Source: Schizochytrium sp. CCTCC M209059
Lineage: Eukaryota; Sar; Bigyra; Thraustochytrida; Thraustochytriidae
Reading direction: 5' to 3'
Length of the DNA stretch: 18,915 nt
NCBI GenBank assembly: GCA_000818945.1
Contig: KN805392.1
Span: 576,883 to 595,797 of the forward strand
Position 1 is the first letter of the stretch. Each line of letters opens with the position of its first letter. Position numbers and translations under genes: made by a program. The notes below the pieces were generated by a model. That model searched no databases, was not told the origin of the DNA, and saw nothing but the letters and a program-made list of their open reading frames with translations. Shown here piece by piece: positions 8,877 to 17,765 of the stretch.

Positions 8877-9767
8877 TGTGGCCTAGGTACGACCAGTACT
8901 GCTACTACTATCTCGTAGTTGGACATCACGTTTTGAGATCTTTGTTCTGAATTGATTTGTTTTGCTCACAAGAGGGGAGGGAGGAGTGGGTGCAGCTTGC
9001 TGGCGGCTTCTCGGGCACTTGGCGCATGTGGACCCACGCTCGCGAAAAATCTTGAAAACACTTTTGTAAAGACAGCGCGTCGGACTTGATTCGCCAAAAA
9101 AGGTAATTGGCATCGATCGCGTCAAACTTAATTCACATAAAATTGGTTTTTGCGTCACACCTAACTCAAAACAATAGAAAAGGACATTGACAGCGTGGCA
9201 AGATTCAGACTGCAGTGTAAAATAACTTATAAGCAACGCGTCAGATCCATGTTCGCCCATGAACAGAGGATTTCAGCACATTCTAAGATACAAGTACAAA
9301 AAGATCTCGTCTTGCAATTATATTTTGCAATGCACGTTCTCATTAACAGTGCGTTGAGCCAGGCAAGAAGTGCTCGGCACTTCGGGAGGAGTTGACGCGA
9401 AGGAAAGCGAAAGACATGGTCCAAAATCGTCCCCAATTCAAATAATGTTGGCAGATATCAACATTGAATACGATGAGGTGAGTGATGCTCGACGGGGTAT
9501 ACATTGCTCGTGGGCGAGACGTGCGAAGAAAAAAAAATGGAGGGGGAGAAAAGGGAGGAAGAAGAAGTAAGAAGTAAGAAGGATGGGATTGAACCGATTG
9601 GCGAGATCGGAATTGGTATCAGTGAGGATAATGCTGTTTTGCTGGTGTTGGATGTTTCAATCAAAGATTGGAAACTGCCTTCCCGCATGCATGCATATAG
9701 CCAAAATGCCTTTGCGAAGATTTGTGACGCAGTGAATTGAACAATTGTGCTTCAAAGACATCGAGGA

Positions 9768-9768
9768 C

Positions 9769-9799
<31 letters not shown>

Positions 9800-9870
9800 A
9801 GAAGAAGAAGATGGAGAAGAAGATGGAGATGGAAGAAGAAGAGGGAACAAGAAGGGAAGGAGAGAGGGAG
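9768..9870. repeat. GAA-rich polypurine tract
   Basis: A block dominated by AAG/GAA triplets is purest at about 9776-9810 and continues with GAAGATGGA variants. It lies about 140-240 bases past the stop codon of the minus-strand hnRNP-like gene, so in its transcript it would be a UUC-rich pyrimidine tract. Confidence 0.8.
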
Positions 9871-10009
9871 TTGTCGAGGCTCGAGTCGGCCCAAATTGCG
9901 TGTTTTGCTTGTAGTTTGATGATTCCTTGGGTGTTCGTTCGCTTGTGACTGTCATTGACAGGCGGACTTGCGCGAGGTGGCCAAGAGTTGTCAATTCTCC
10001 TCGTTTGGT

Positions 10010-10547
10010 TTAGTGGTTGCGCTCCTCACGGTAGCCGCCACGATCGTAGCCGCGATCATCACGGTAGCCACCGTCGCGGTCATCGTAGCCGCGATCGTAT
10101 CCACGGTCGTAGCCACCACGGTCATAGCCACCGCGATCATAGCCCCTGCCCCCGCGGTCGTCGTAGCGGTCCCGGTAGCCGCCGCGATCATCGTAACGAT
10201 CGCGGTAGTCACCGCCGCCATAGTCGCGGCCACCGTGGTCGCGGCCGCCACGGCCACCGTAGTCGCGGCCGCCGCGGCCGCCGCGGTCGCCGCGGTCGCC
10301 ACCACCACGGCGATCACCCTTGAAGCGACGGATAATGCCGTTAAAGAAGGCACCCATGTTGCGGATCTTGCTCACGTCAGAACGACGCAAATTGTCAATG
10401 ATCTCAAGCGACGCTTCGCGACCGAGGTTGGCCAGATCATCCATGCTGCGCTGGTCGATCTCGCCCTCGCGCACGATGTTGTCGCGCACAAGGTCGTTGA
10501 TGGCGTCCTGAACGGCGGGATCGAGAGGCTGATTCCTACCGCCGCCG

Positions 10548-10578
<31 letters not shown>

Positions 10579-11212
10579 GGCGACGACCGCTCGAAGCGCG
10601 GCGCACAATACCGTGCATGAAAGGCTCGGGACGCTTGATCTCGCTCTCCGGGGTATCAAGGTACTTTTCAATGCAGCGCTTCATGTCGTCCTCCTCCATG
10701 CGGAGCAGAAGAGCGAGAGAGCGCTCCTGCAGTGCGTCGCGGGTGAGTCCACCGCGCGCAAAGACGGACTCGAGCATCTCCTTGATGGAGTCCGGGAGAT
10801 CCTTGAAGGCGTCCTTCATCTTTTCTGACTCTTGGTAGCGACGCACGATACCGCGAAGAAATCCACTCACGTTGCGAATCTCCTGGCCCTCATCGACAGC
10901 CTGCTCGAACTTGCTGAGCGTGGCGATCTGGCCTTCGGCCGGGATCTTGGCGAGGTCTTCGAGAGCTTCTGCGTCAAAAGGCTCTTTGAGCTTGCCATCG
11001 TCCTCGAGGCGCTTGACAACCTTGTCGGCCTCGTCGCTCAGCTTGACGCTGCTGCTGCTGCCGCCGCCGCTTCCGGGCTCTCCGCCCTTGTCCGTCTCGG
11101 GCTCACCGTCCTTCTTGTCCGCGAGCTGGTCGTTGTCCTTGGCGTCGTCCTGGGGGCGTTCGTCCTCGCCGTCGGAGGCGCCTCCGCGCCGCCGGTCCTC
11201 GTCGTCAGACAT
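10010..11212 (-). CDS. RNA-binding-type protein: three hnRNP Q acidic-domain-like repeats and an RGG/YDRGG tail
   Basis: The protein has 400 residues. An acidic, disordered N-terminus (1-57) precedes three related helical repeats at about 58-128, 139-207 and 230-299. Each ends in a variant of IRNxxxFxxGIxRR (IRN at 112-114 and 283-285; the middle copy has IKRPEPFMHGIVRR). This matches the pattern of the N-terminal acidic (NURR) domain of hnRNP Q/R proteins. A 13-residue polyglycine lies at 213-225 between repeats two and three. Residues 300-396 are an RGG, DRGGY and YDDRGG-rich disordered tail typical of RNA binding and condensate formation. No RRM is visible, unlike animal hnRNP Q/R. The likely role is in mRNA processing or mRNP assembly. 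The start ATG is preceded by GATAAAAG in the sense direction, and the AAGCC pentamer array lies about 140-170 bases upstream. Repeat assignment is by eye. Confidence 0.85.
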
Positions 11213-11895
11213 CTTTTATCCTCGCGTGCCTGCTCGTGCTTTCTGCTCCTACGCGCCCCGCGACGCGCCCTCCGCGCCGGTCGCTGCTCCTCTGCTCTTG
11301 CTTGGCGCGCGCGATCGCAAAGCTGCTCTGCTCTGGCTGGCTGGCCTGGCTTGGCTTGGCTTGGCTTGGCGGGTGGTTCGTCGGATCGTCACGATCCCTA
11401 TAGCCTACTTGGCGCCGCATAGCCCACTTGACGCCGCTCCCCATAAAGTGCCGACGGTTGTATAACTCACTATGCGACCAGGCTGCAATGAACTGAGCTT
11501 TGGAGCGAAATAGCCCAAATGAAATGCCGAAAAAAGGGAAAAAAAAAAGAAGAAAAAAAAAAGGATAAAAAGGTCAAGCACGAGCCGAGCCAATGACTTT
11601 GCGGAGAGCCAAGCTCGCTGCCCTGAGTTCTCGCTGAGACGGCATTGATCTGGGCTTGCGAGACGGATGAGAAGGGAAAGATGTGGGAGTGGAATGAAGA
11701 AAAGAATTATTATTCATTCAAGGTTGGTTCTCGTCTGTATACATTTGCCGATGATTCATCTTTTTCTTTTTTTCCACCTCGTCAAAGAACTGTTCGAGAC
11801 AGGTTCCGACCACAAGATGAAGAAACAACGTATGGCGCTAGAATTGCATCGTGGCCCTCTTGGGTTGAAGAGCTTATCGAGGATGGATGCGCAAC
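11213..11895. other. Spacer: upstream region of hnRNP-like gene and 3' flank of GT8 gene
   Basis: Both flanking genes are on the minus strand, so this is the promoter side of the hnRNP-like gene and the 3' side of the glycosyltransferase gene. It contains the pentamer array at 11341-11370, an A-rich stretch at about 11537-11575, and AT-rich DNA around 11700-11780. No gene was recognised. Short plus-strand frames at 11645-11963 have no recognisable content. Confidence 0.5.
11341..11370 (-). repeat. RRGCC pentamer array upstream of the hnRNP-like gene
   Basis: On the plus strand there are two CTGGC and four TTGGC pentamers in a row. Read in the direction of the gene they are AAGCC/AGGCC units, about 130-160 bases before the ATG. 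A longer array of the same RRGCC consensus lies at 17711-17755, in the sense direction of the gene at 18440. Confidence 0.8.
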
Positions 11896-14064
11896 TTAGT
11901 GCCGCAGCGTGTCAGCCAAGCGAGGTCTGGTTCCGTACTTCTTCCTCCTGTCGTAGTTGTTGATGTGGCTGTTGCTGTTTATGATGATCTGTTTTTTCTT
12001 TTCCCTTTTCTTCTCCGAAGCCACGACGGGCCCCGTAAACGCCAAGGCTTCCTTGTCAGCTTTGGCAATCATTTGGTGAATGTAGTCGCGCTCGGCAGGC
12101 GTGACGCCTTCATGAAGCTGGTTGACACTTTTGAGACCAAAGTGCAAGATTTTTCCTTGCATGAATCGAATGCTGCGAAAGCGGTCAAAGCCCATTGTGT
12201 TGTACTTTGGGTCAACAACGGCGTATCTGTCCTTGGTAAGGAAAAAGTTGAAAAAGTCTTGCTCGCAAAGTAAGGTGCGATTCTTGTACGTTCTTCGGCC
12301 CTCGATGAGAAAGTTGTAGTATCCTGAGTCTGGCCGCACGAGCAAAACACCGCCATTCATGTATGTGAACCCCTTGTGAAAGTAGCGGGGCTCATCCACG
12401 CTACACAAGTTGAAGCCAGAGGGACATGAGCTCCAAAGCTTTGTAATGTCGCCCGTGATGAGGGTGTCGAGGTCTGTGTAAACGATCATATCCCAGTCTG
12501 TGAGATTCCAGAATTGGAGTTTGGTAAACTGATACTTGTAGCGCTTATCGCGCGCGTTTTCACAAAAGAGAGGTGGAACTTTGATGGCATGCCCTCCTCG
12601 GTCCTCTAGCCATTTGCGAAACTCGGGAAATGCATCCTCTGTATAAACAATGGCTTGGTTTTCCCACGGAATACGACCCCAGAGAAACTTGCTCATGTGG
12701 TGCTCTTTGAACACATCAGCGGTGGTTGAGTGCGTAAAGCCTTCCTTTGGGGCGGGAGTGAGCAACGTTGCGTAGAGCACGCGCTTCGGAATCTGGTCTG
12801 CGCGCTGACTATCAAAGCTAGCAACAGTTTGATCGAGTTCCGCGATTGCATTGGCCACGAATGGACCGATCGACGTCGTCACATTGTATGGAGTATACTG
12901 AATCACAAAGGAGTCTTCTGCCGAATGAAGGGGACGCGCGTCGGCCTGAACATGTAGAAAGCGAGTGTCCAACATTGTCCGGTTCACATAGGTAAAGTAT
13001 TCATTGAGAATGTCCTTGGCCCCGTCAATCGTCTGATTCTTGGAAAGGCGGCGTTCGGACCGCAACCGCAGCGCCTCGCAATGGCGCTTCGATGGATACG
13101 CGACGAACAAGCTGGGGTCAATTGTGTACTTTGGGTGATCGATCCCTGCAGCAACGCCACAAAACGCTGCATCGTCGCTGGCTCCGCAGAGAGTCACCAT
13201 TTCACGTACATCACGCATGACGATTGTGTCGATGTCCATGAAGGCAACCAGCTTGGGCGACGAGGGCATACACCACGCCTGCAGCTTTGTCAAGGAGCGT
13301 TGAAGATCTCGCGAGGCATTGACTGCGCCGTGAGGATGCGATGATACCGGAAACAAGCTTGCGCCGATTTCTCTTGCCCAAGTAAGAAGGTCGTGTGGCG
13401 CGTCGGGAGTAAACATGACTCCCATGTCGCTCCATGCGACCTTGCCGAAAAGGTTTTTAGATAATATATGACGCTTGAAGGCCTTTGAACCTGCCTCACT
13501 AGCAGCACTCTCGTCGAGAAGAGTAAGCCAAATCGTTGGCTCGGACCAAAAGATAGGACGAAGTTCGTCTTTGGGGGGTAGCCGAGGTCTACGTGCTGCT
13601 TTGGTGAGGAAAGGTAGCCTCGTGACGTTGGAATTCGGTGTGCGATTGCTTTGCGCTGTTTCGTTGACATTGGAGCGCAGAGACATCCGTGGTTCGTGCG
13701 TCGCCTTGGTGGGCAGGGATGGCTTTGAAGTAGGGATGAACCGACTGCCGCTAGGCTTGATGTTAATCTTTCGCGCAGCGCTCGCAAGAACGGGGTGATG
13801 GAATCTGCGAGATCGAGTTGTCTCTGGCACTGGCACGGGTTGCTGCTTTGCAACAAACGTCAGATTGGTAGTATAGTGAACAATGGGATTGTGTCGCATC
13901 GTCTCGATACGCTTGGTGTCAGTCACGGTCTCATTGATTTGCAAATGCATTTCTACAGGCAATTCGTCCTCGAGTTTATAAAGCTCGATCACCTTTACAG
14001 TGACGACTAGCCCGAGGAGTGCGAAGCAAAAGAGTGCAAGCCGGGCAGCCCGAGGACGGCACAT
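11896..14064 (-). CDS. Type II membrane GT8-family glycosyltransferase with two tandem GT8 units, the first degenerate
   Basis: The protein has 722 residues: a short basic cytosolic N-terminus, a signal anchor at about 8-25, a Lys/Pro/Ser-rich stem to about 165 with several sequons, then two homologous units. Unit 2 (about 426-665) has the GT8 set: TKLQFW at 514-519, DxD at 531-533 (YTDLDTLI), NGG at 570-572, EQD at 601-603 and HFGLK at 641-645. This implies a retaining transferase using a UDP-sugar and a divalent metal in the Golgi lumen. Unit 1 (about 170-395) aligns along its length (FKRHILSKNLFG against FKEHHMSKFLWG; TKLQAW; MDIDTIV with DxD at 277-279). However, NGG is replaced by DPS (316-318), EQD by AKD (349-351), and there is no HxGxK. 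The C-tail after about 683 is Lys- and Asn-rich and may be a recent extension. Sugar and acceptor cannot be told. It diverges from the gene at 15196. Confidence 0.88.
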   Translation of the reverse strand: MCRPRAARLALFCFALLGLVVTVKVIELYKLEDELPVEMHLQINETVTDTKRIETMRHNPIVHYTTNLTFVAKQQPVPVPETTRSRRFHHPVLASAARKINIKPSGSRFIPTSKPSLPTKATHEPRMSLRSNVNETAQSNRTPNSNVTRLPFLTKAARRPRLPPKDELRPIFWSEPTIWLTLLDESAASEAGSKAFKRHILSKNLFGKVAWSDMGVMFTPDAPHDLLTWAREIGASLFPVSSHPHGAVNASRDLQRSLTKLQAWCMPSSPKLVAFMDIDTIVMRDVREMVTLCGASDDAAFCGVAAGIDHPKYTIDPSLFVAYPSKRHCEALRLRSERRLSKNQTIDGAKDILNEYFTYVNRTMLDTRFLHVQADARPLHSAEDSFVIQYTPYNVTTSIGPFVANAIAELDQTVASFDSQRADQIPKRVLYATLLTPAPKEGFTHSTTADVFKEHHMSKFLWGRIPWENQAIVYTEDAFPEFRKWLEDRGGHAIKVPPLFCENARDKRYKYQFTKLQFWNLTDWDMIVYTDLDTLITGDITKLWSSCPSGFNLCSVDEPRYFHKGFTYMNGGVLLVRPDSGYYNFLIEGRRTYKNRTLLCEQDFFNFFLTKDRYAVVDPKYNTMGFDRFRSIRFMQGKILHFGLKSVNQLHEGVTPAERDYIHQMIAKADKEALAFTGPVVASEKKREKKKQIIINSNSHINNYDRRKKYGTRPRLADTLRH

Positions 14065-14311
14065 GTTTCCTTAACTTGGTCACTGCTGCTTTGACTAAAT
14101 ACTACTGGCTGCGCACCGATTGATACGCGTCTTGCTTTTTCGGAAAAAGTTCTGCGCACTGCAAACGTTCGTGTACGAGGCGAAGCGGCGCGTCGCTTGT
14201 TCCAGCAGCTCTGCGCCGCTTCCCCGGCGCACGTTTTCAGGACGCTGCTGCGCTCCTGACAGGGAAAACTCTGTTGTGAATTTGGCGTGCGTCTCGAAGC
14301 ACGCCACGTAC

Positions 14312-14323
14312 ACGTATATACGT
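14312..14323. promoter_or_regulatory. 12-bp perfect palindrome with TATATA core
   Basis: ACGTATATACGT is its own reverse complement and lies about 250 bases upstream of the GT8 ATG. It could be a TATA-like element or a binding site for a dimeric factor. There is no further support. Confidence 0.25.
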
Positions 14324-14665
14324 ACTAGTGAGCGGGACGCAACTGTTATTCAATGAACAGATGACCGTTCTGTGCCACGGCAGTTGGAAACGGAACTACG
14401 TAAGCCCAAAGAATGTTACGAGCCTTTGAGCAGCCGGCGCAGCCGTTGCGGCTGCATTGCGCGTTCGCATCACCACTCAAACGGGACTTTCAAGCGGCGG
14501 AGCGGTGCGCACGCGACAGCCTGCGCCGCTTGACCGCAAGACGATGGAGGCCTCAGCGGTGGCGGCTGTCCCTTTTCAGGCAAGTTTGCTACTTTCTACA
14601 GTGGCTTCGCTCGTCCTCCGCGGCCCGCCGCAGCGGCTCGGCCCAGCTGTCGCCCTACATAGGAG

Positions 14666-14709
14666 CCTGCCTGCCTGCTTGCCTGCCTGCATGCATGCCT
14701 GCATGCCTG
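14666..14709. repeat. CCTG/CATG tetranucleotide block
   Basis: Tandem units CCTG, CTTG and CATG run upstream of the gene at 15196 and include a GCATGCATGC palindrome at 14689-14698. It resembles, in reverse sense, the GGCA block at 37-60. Confidence 0.75.
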
Positions 14710-15195
14710 CCACGACCGCGACGAGCTCGTGCGTCGCAAGCAGCAGGCCGTGCCCTCCCATCATGTTACCCAAACAAGCGATGGAGCTGTCCCGGTCCTC
14801 GGTACCGGAGCGGCGGTACCCGTGCCGAGGCAGGGAAGCTGGAGCTCTCTCGACGAGCCGAGCGCGCTCTGCATCCACATCCACGATGGCGCGCGAGGGG
14901 GCCGCGGCGAGCGGCTCGAGGCAGCGAGGCGGCGCTTGGGCGCGAGAGAGCCCCGGACAGATGGCGCCGCGCAGGTACGTAGGTGCCTTCGAGCGCAGAG
15001 CCCGGATTCTTCTCCGACCGCGAGCGGACCTGGAGATGGATATGATCTCGTCCAAGGCGGAGAACTGTCGTGCGGCAGAGACACAAGGCGGCGCGCGCAA
15101 GGCGGCGGGCGCGGCGCGCAAGGCGGCGGGGCGTGGCGCGCGCGCGAGGGGCGAGAAGCGCGGGGAGAGGCGGCGCGCGGGGAGAGGCGGGGAGC

Positions 15196-16653
15196 ATGGC
15201 GACGGGTCGGTGGAAGGCGCTGCTGCTGCGGCTGAGCACGCGCGACGCCGCCGTGCGGGGCGACCGGCCGGGCAGCACGTCGCTGGAGACGCAGTTTGAG
15301 GGCCACCTCGCAAAGCTGAACGGGATGAAGGACCTGGAAACGGAGATTTGGCCGCTGTCGCAGGATGATCTGGAACAGCACAAGGCCGAGTCCAGCCGTC
15401 ACGGGGGCGCGCCTTCCTCAGGCAGGAAGGACACGTCGAGCCTTACGATGCAAGAAAAGGATTTGTGGCTATCCTTTTGGAACACGATCCGAGACTCCAA
15501 TGCGAATATCCTCATTATCGTGAGCGATGGAGCCCTGGACAAGGACAAGAATCAACGTTACGAGTTTCCCAACGCCGCGCCCTTTTGCGTGTACGGCGAG
15601 GACCTTGCGGAGACCATCTTTCGCGAGTTCCAGAGAGGTAAATTTCAAATTATCCTCTTGGCGGGCGCGGGCACGAAAGCGGTGGGGGAACGGATCTCGG
15701 ACAAATTCGACGCCATGCCGCTCATGGTGCCGCCATCGATTCTGTGTTGGGGAAACGCTCCAGACCTCACGCTCGAGCAAATCCTCTCTTTCAATTTGAA
15801 ATTTCTCGAAGGCACTTTTAAACGTCGCAACCCCGCAGATCAGCAACGTCTGGACCTGCGCGGAGCGATCCACGCCTTTGTGGGTATGCGGCGCGGTAAG
15901 GACTTACCGAACGTTCACTTTTTCCCAAAGAACCAGATTGAGGAGATTATACACATTTACTACCGGCTGGGGCTCTCGGCCTTTGAGCTTGCGCGACGCA
16001 TAAAGAATATTGCAGACAAGGGTTTTCTCTGCGGTTTTAACGAAAGGACGGAAGGAGCGCAACGTTATGCAATGGAAAGCTCGCGTTTTCTCTTTGCCGA
16101 ACTCTTTGGCTGGCTGCATGTGCTGCGCCAGCAACCTGCCCAGCTCTACTTTCAGCGCGAGATTCGAGAGCTTGAGTGGGCGTTCTCCGGCGAAGACACG
16201 ATCCCCGAGGATCTTGCGGGCGCAACTGAAGTTCGTTCAGGGCTTATGCAGTTGTACAAGTTCGATATCCGTGCCATTGGGCAGGCCATGGTTCGCCAGG
16301 AAGGGCTTGAGTTCAAGGTCTTGCGCTACATTGACTTCCAGGAAGACTGGGACAACATGAAGGATCACTTTCACAAGCTTGACAATTCGCTTACAGAGCT
16401 CGCCGACGAGTCTCGATATCGCACCATCGGAGATGGCGACCTAGAGCTTGTAGGACCCGAGCGTATGCGTCTGCGCTGGATTCAGAAAACGCTCATTAAG
16501 ATTGTTGAAACGTACACACCAGAGCTTGCCAAACACAAAAACAAGGTCAAGGAGCCTCTCCTCAAGCATATACCTCAACTAAAGCCCGCATGGCTTGTCG
16601 TGTTGGAGAAGTGGTACACATGGATTAGCAGCCGAGATGGGGATGGAAAGTAG
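15196..16653 (+). CDS. Unrecognised 485-residue protein
   Basis: ATG 15196 has A at -3 and G at +4 and is where ordinary protein sequence begins; the frame stays open upstream but gives only Arg/Ala-rich composition. I do not recognise the family. Residues 1-90 are variable, with a Gly/Ser-rich gap at about 66-82. Residues 103-185 look like an alpha/beta core: a hydrophobic strand followed by SDGA (105-113), then strand FQIILLAGAGTKAVG (150-164), a glycine-rich turn that could bind a nucleotide or sugar phosphate, and a helix. The remainder (about 190-475) is mainly helical with conserved-looking aromatic and charged motifs (WGWLHVL-type stretch at about 305-310, LEKWYTWI at 470-477). There is no signal peptide or clear TM helix, so it is probably cytosolic. 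A polyadenylation-type AATAAA follows the stop by 37 bases. It is clearly coding, function unknown. Confidence 0.8.
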   Translation: MATGRWKALLLRLSTRDAAVRGDRPGSTSLETQFEGHLAKLNGMKDLETEIWPLSQDDLEQHKAESSRHGGAPSSGRKDTSSLTMQEKDLWLSFWNTIRDSNANILIIVSDGALDKDKNQRYEFPNAAPFCVYGEDLAETIFREFQRGKFQIILLAGAGTKAVGERISDKFDAMPLMVPPSILCWGNAPDLTLEQILSFNLKFLEGTFKRRNPADQQRLDLRGAIHAFVGMRRGKDLPNVHFFPKNQIEEIIHIYYRLGLSAFELARRIKNIADKGFLCGFNERTEGAQRYAMESSRFLFAELFGWLHVLRQQPAQLYFQREIRELEWAFSGEDTIPEDLAGATEVRSGLMQLYKFDIRAIGQAMVRQEGLEFKVLRYIDFQEDWDNMKDHFHKLDNSLTELADESRYRTIGDGDLELVGPERMRLRWIQKTLIKIVETYTPELAKHKNKVKEPLLKHIPQLKPAWLVVLEKWYTWISSRDGDGK

Positions 16654-16690
16654 GCTTCAGTGTCGCTCGGCATGAGTTTTAGGAAGATTA

Positions 16691-16696
16691 AATAAA
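16691..16696 (+). terminator. Candidate polyadenylation signal AATAAA
   Basis: A perfect AATAAA lies 37 bases after the stop of the gene at 15196, on its sense strand. It is the only canonical hexamer I noticed close behind a stop codon in this window, so its use is uncertain. Confidence 0.45.
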
Positions 16697-17134
16697 TGGT
16701 GAAAGGATTGCAAAGGAGCGCGGAAAAACCATGGAAAGAGAAGCGATTCTTTTCTACTAGATACTGCAGGCATGTTCAGGTAAAGATATCACCATAAAGC
16801 GCGTTTTGTTGACAGCTTTTTTCCGCAAAACGGTTGGCTGCGCAGGTGCGTGTAATAACAGATTTTATCCGTTTACGAGTTTTTCTGTCCCCTTTCGTAT
16901 TCTGCAGCTGCAAAAATACAAGCGGCAAAGACAGCTTGTAGTTAGTTTTCCGACGAATTTCCATCACAGTCGCTCAATGCACGTTCTCAAGCCAATTTAT
17001 CTTTGCGTTGCGATGGTCAGTGATTGCGAGACGAGAGCCTGCTTTCTGTCATACTTGCGGCGCCACTTCGACGTGGTCCATCTTGACTGCGCTCACTCGC
17101 GCGCGAGCGGACCGATGTCAGATATTGTCAGCAT

Positions 17135-17194
17135 CTGGCTAGCTGGCTGGCTGGCTGGCTGGCTGGTTGGCTTGCTGGTTGGCTTGCTGGCGGG
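17135..17194. repeat. GGCT tetranucleotide repeat
   Basis: Seven GGCT-type units in near-perfect tandem are followed by GGTT/GGCTTGCT variants. This is a simple repeat. Confidence 0.8.
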
Positions 17195-17710
17195 CAGGCC
17201 ATCCCTCCGCCCACGAAGCTCGCAATTGGCGACTCGATGGAGATAGTTACAGCAATTAATCACAGTAGCTGCAGCCACAGCCACATGCCACAAGCCACAA
17301 GCCAGCTAGCACGACAAAATACGAATGAGAATACGCGCAAGACTCCTGGCGGCCAAACGTCCAGAGCCACTCTCCGGGCCATGCCGCCCTCCAAGCTTCT
17401 CGATCACACCAGCCAGGCGTCCCACGTTACATGACACTTCATGTCGCAGCGCAATCCCGCGGTCCCACCGTCGATAACAACGTCCTGCCTGAGGGTGCTG
17501 GCATCGCCCGTTGCAATTGCTAACAGCAGTGCAGCCAGCGGGCTAGCCAGCTCAGCTTTAAGCCAGCCACAGCTGGCTTCTTTTGCGAGCTGGACCCTGC
17601 CACACCTTCTCTTGTTGCTCGCATGTGGGGGCACGAGCCTCATCGCGGTCCAGCTCGCCGTCGGTCTCGCAGTCGCTGCCGAGGAAGCGCACGCCAGTGG
17701 CCAGGCGTCC

Positions 17711-17765
17711 AAGCCGAGCCGAGCCGGGCCGAGCCGGGCCGAGCCAAGCCAGGCCAGGCGAAGCG
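17711..17765 (+). repeat. RRGCC pentamer array upstream of the Cys-repeat gene
   Basis: Nine consecutive pentamers fitting RRGCC (AAGCC, GAGCC, GGGCC, AGGCC) run from 17711 to 17755, followed by two diverged units to 17765. The consensus is the same as at 11341-11370 and it has the same orientation relative to the downstream gene, here about 675-730 bases before the ATG. Confidence 0.85.

Larger units (their letters stand above)
8799..10009. other. Convergent intergenic region with homopolymer and polypurine tracts
   Basis: This stretch lies between the 3' ends of the HTH gene (+) and the hnRNP-like gene (-), so it should hold both 3' UTRs. It is AT-richer than the flanking genes. It contains the poly(C) tract at 8835-8876, purine-rich stretches at about 9527-9580 and 9768-9870, and a GCATGCATGCAT at 9685-9696. 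A short frame at 9504-9740 begins at TTG and has a Glu/Lys-rich start. I do not call it a gene. No RNA gene was recognised. Confidence 0.55.
14065..15195. other. Divergent intergenic region between GT8 gene and the 15196 gene
   Basis: This should contain two promoters firing outwards. The left half is of moderate GC and contains the 12-bp palindrome at 14312-14323. The right half is GC-rich, with a CCTG/CATG tetramer block at 14666-14709, a possible hairpin at 14797-14830, and GCGCAAGGCGGC-type repeats around 15088-15130. Overlapping open frames on both strands at 14413-15313 are low-complexity and mutually contradictory. I do not call them genes. Confidence 0.5.

Noticed and set aside
9504..9740. 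78-residue frame in the convergent spacer
   Set aside because: TTG start and Glu/Lys-rich first half from polypurine DNA; the second half looks protein-like but is too short to support.
9968..10828. Long plus-strand frame opposite the RGG gene
   Set aside because: Its Ala/Val/Thr-only repeats are the antisense of GGN/CGN-rich RGG codons; the minus frame has coherent domains and an acidic start.
15070..15195. 42-codon upstream extension of the 15196 gene
   Set aside because: Starts at GTG and translates to Arg/Ala-rich low complexity; ATG 15196 has A at -3 and G at +4.
14413..15313. Overlapping frames of 168-280 residues on both strands
   Set aside because: All are Ala/Arg/Ser-rich, mutually overlapping and share no recognisable motif; composition explains them.
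16806..17246. 146-residue frame after the orphan gene
   Set aside because: TTG start, ends inside a GGCT microsatellite, no family features; at best a remnant.
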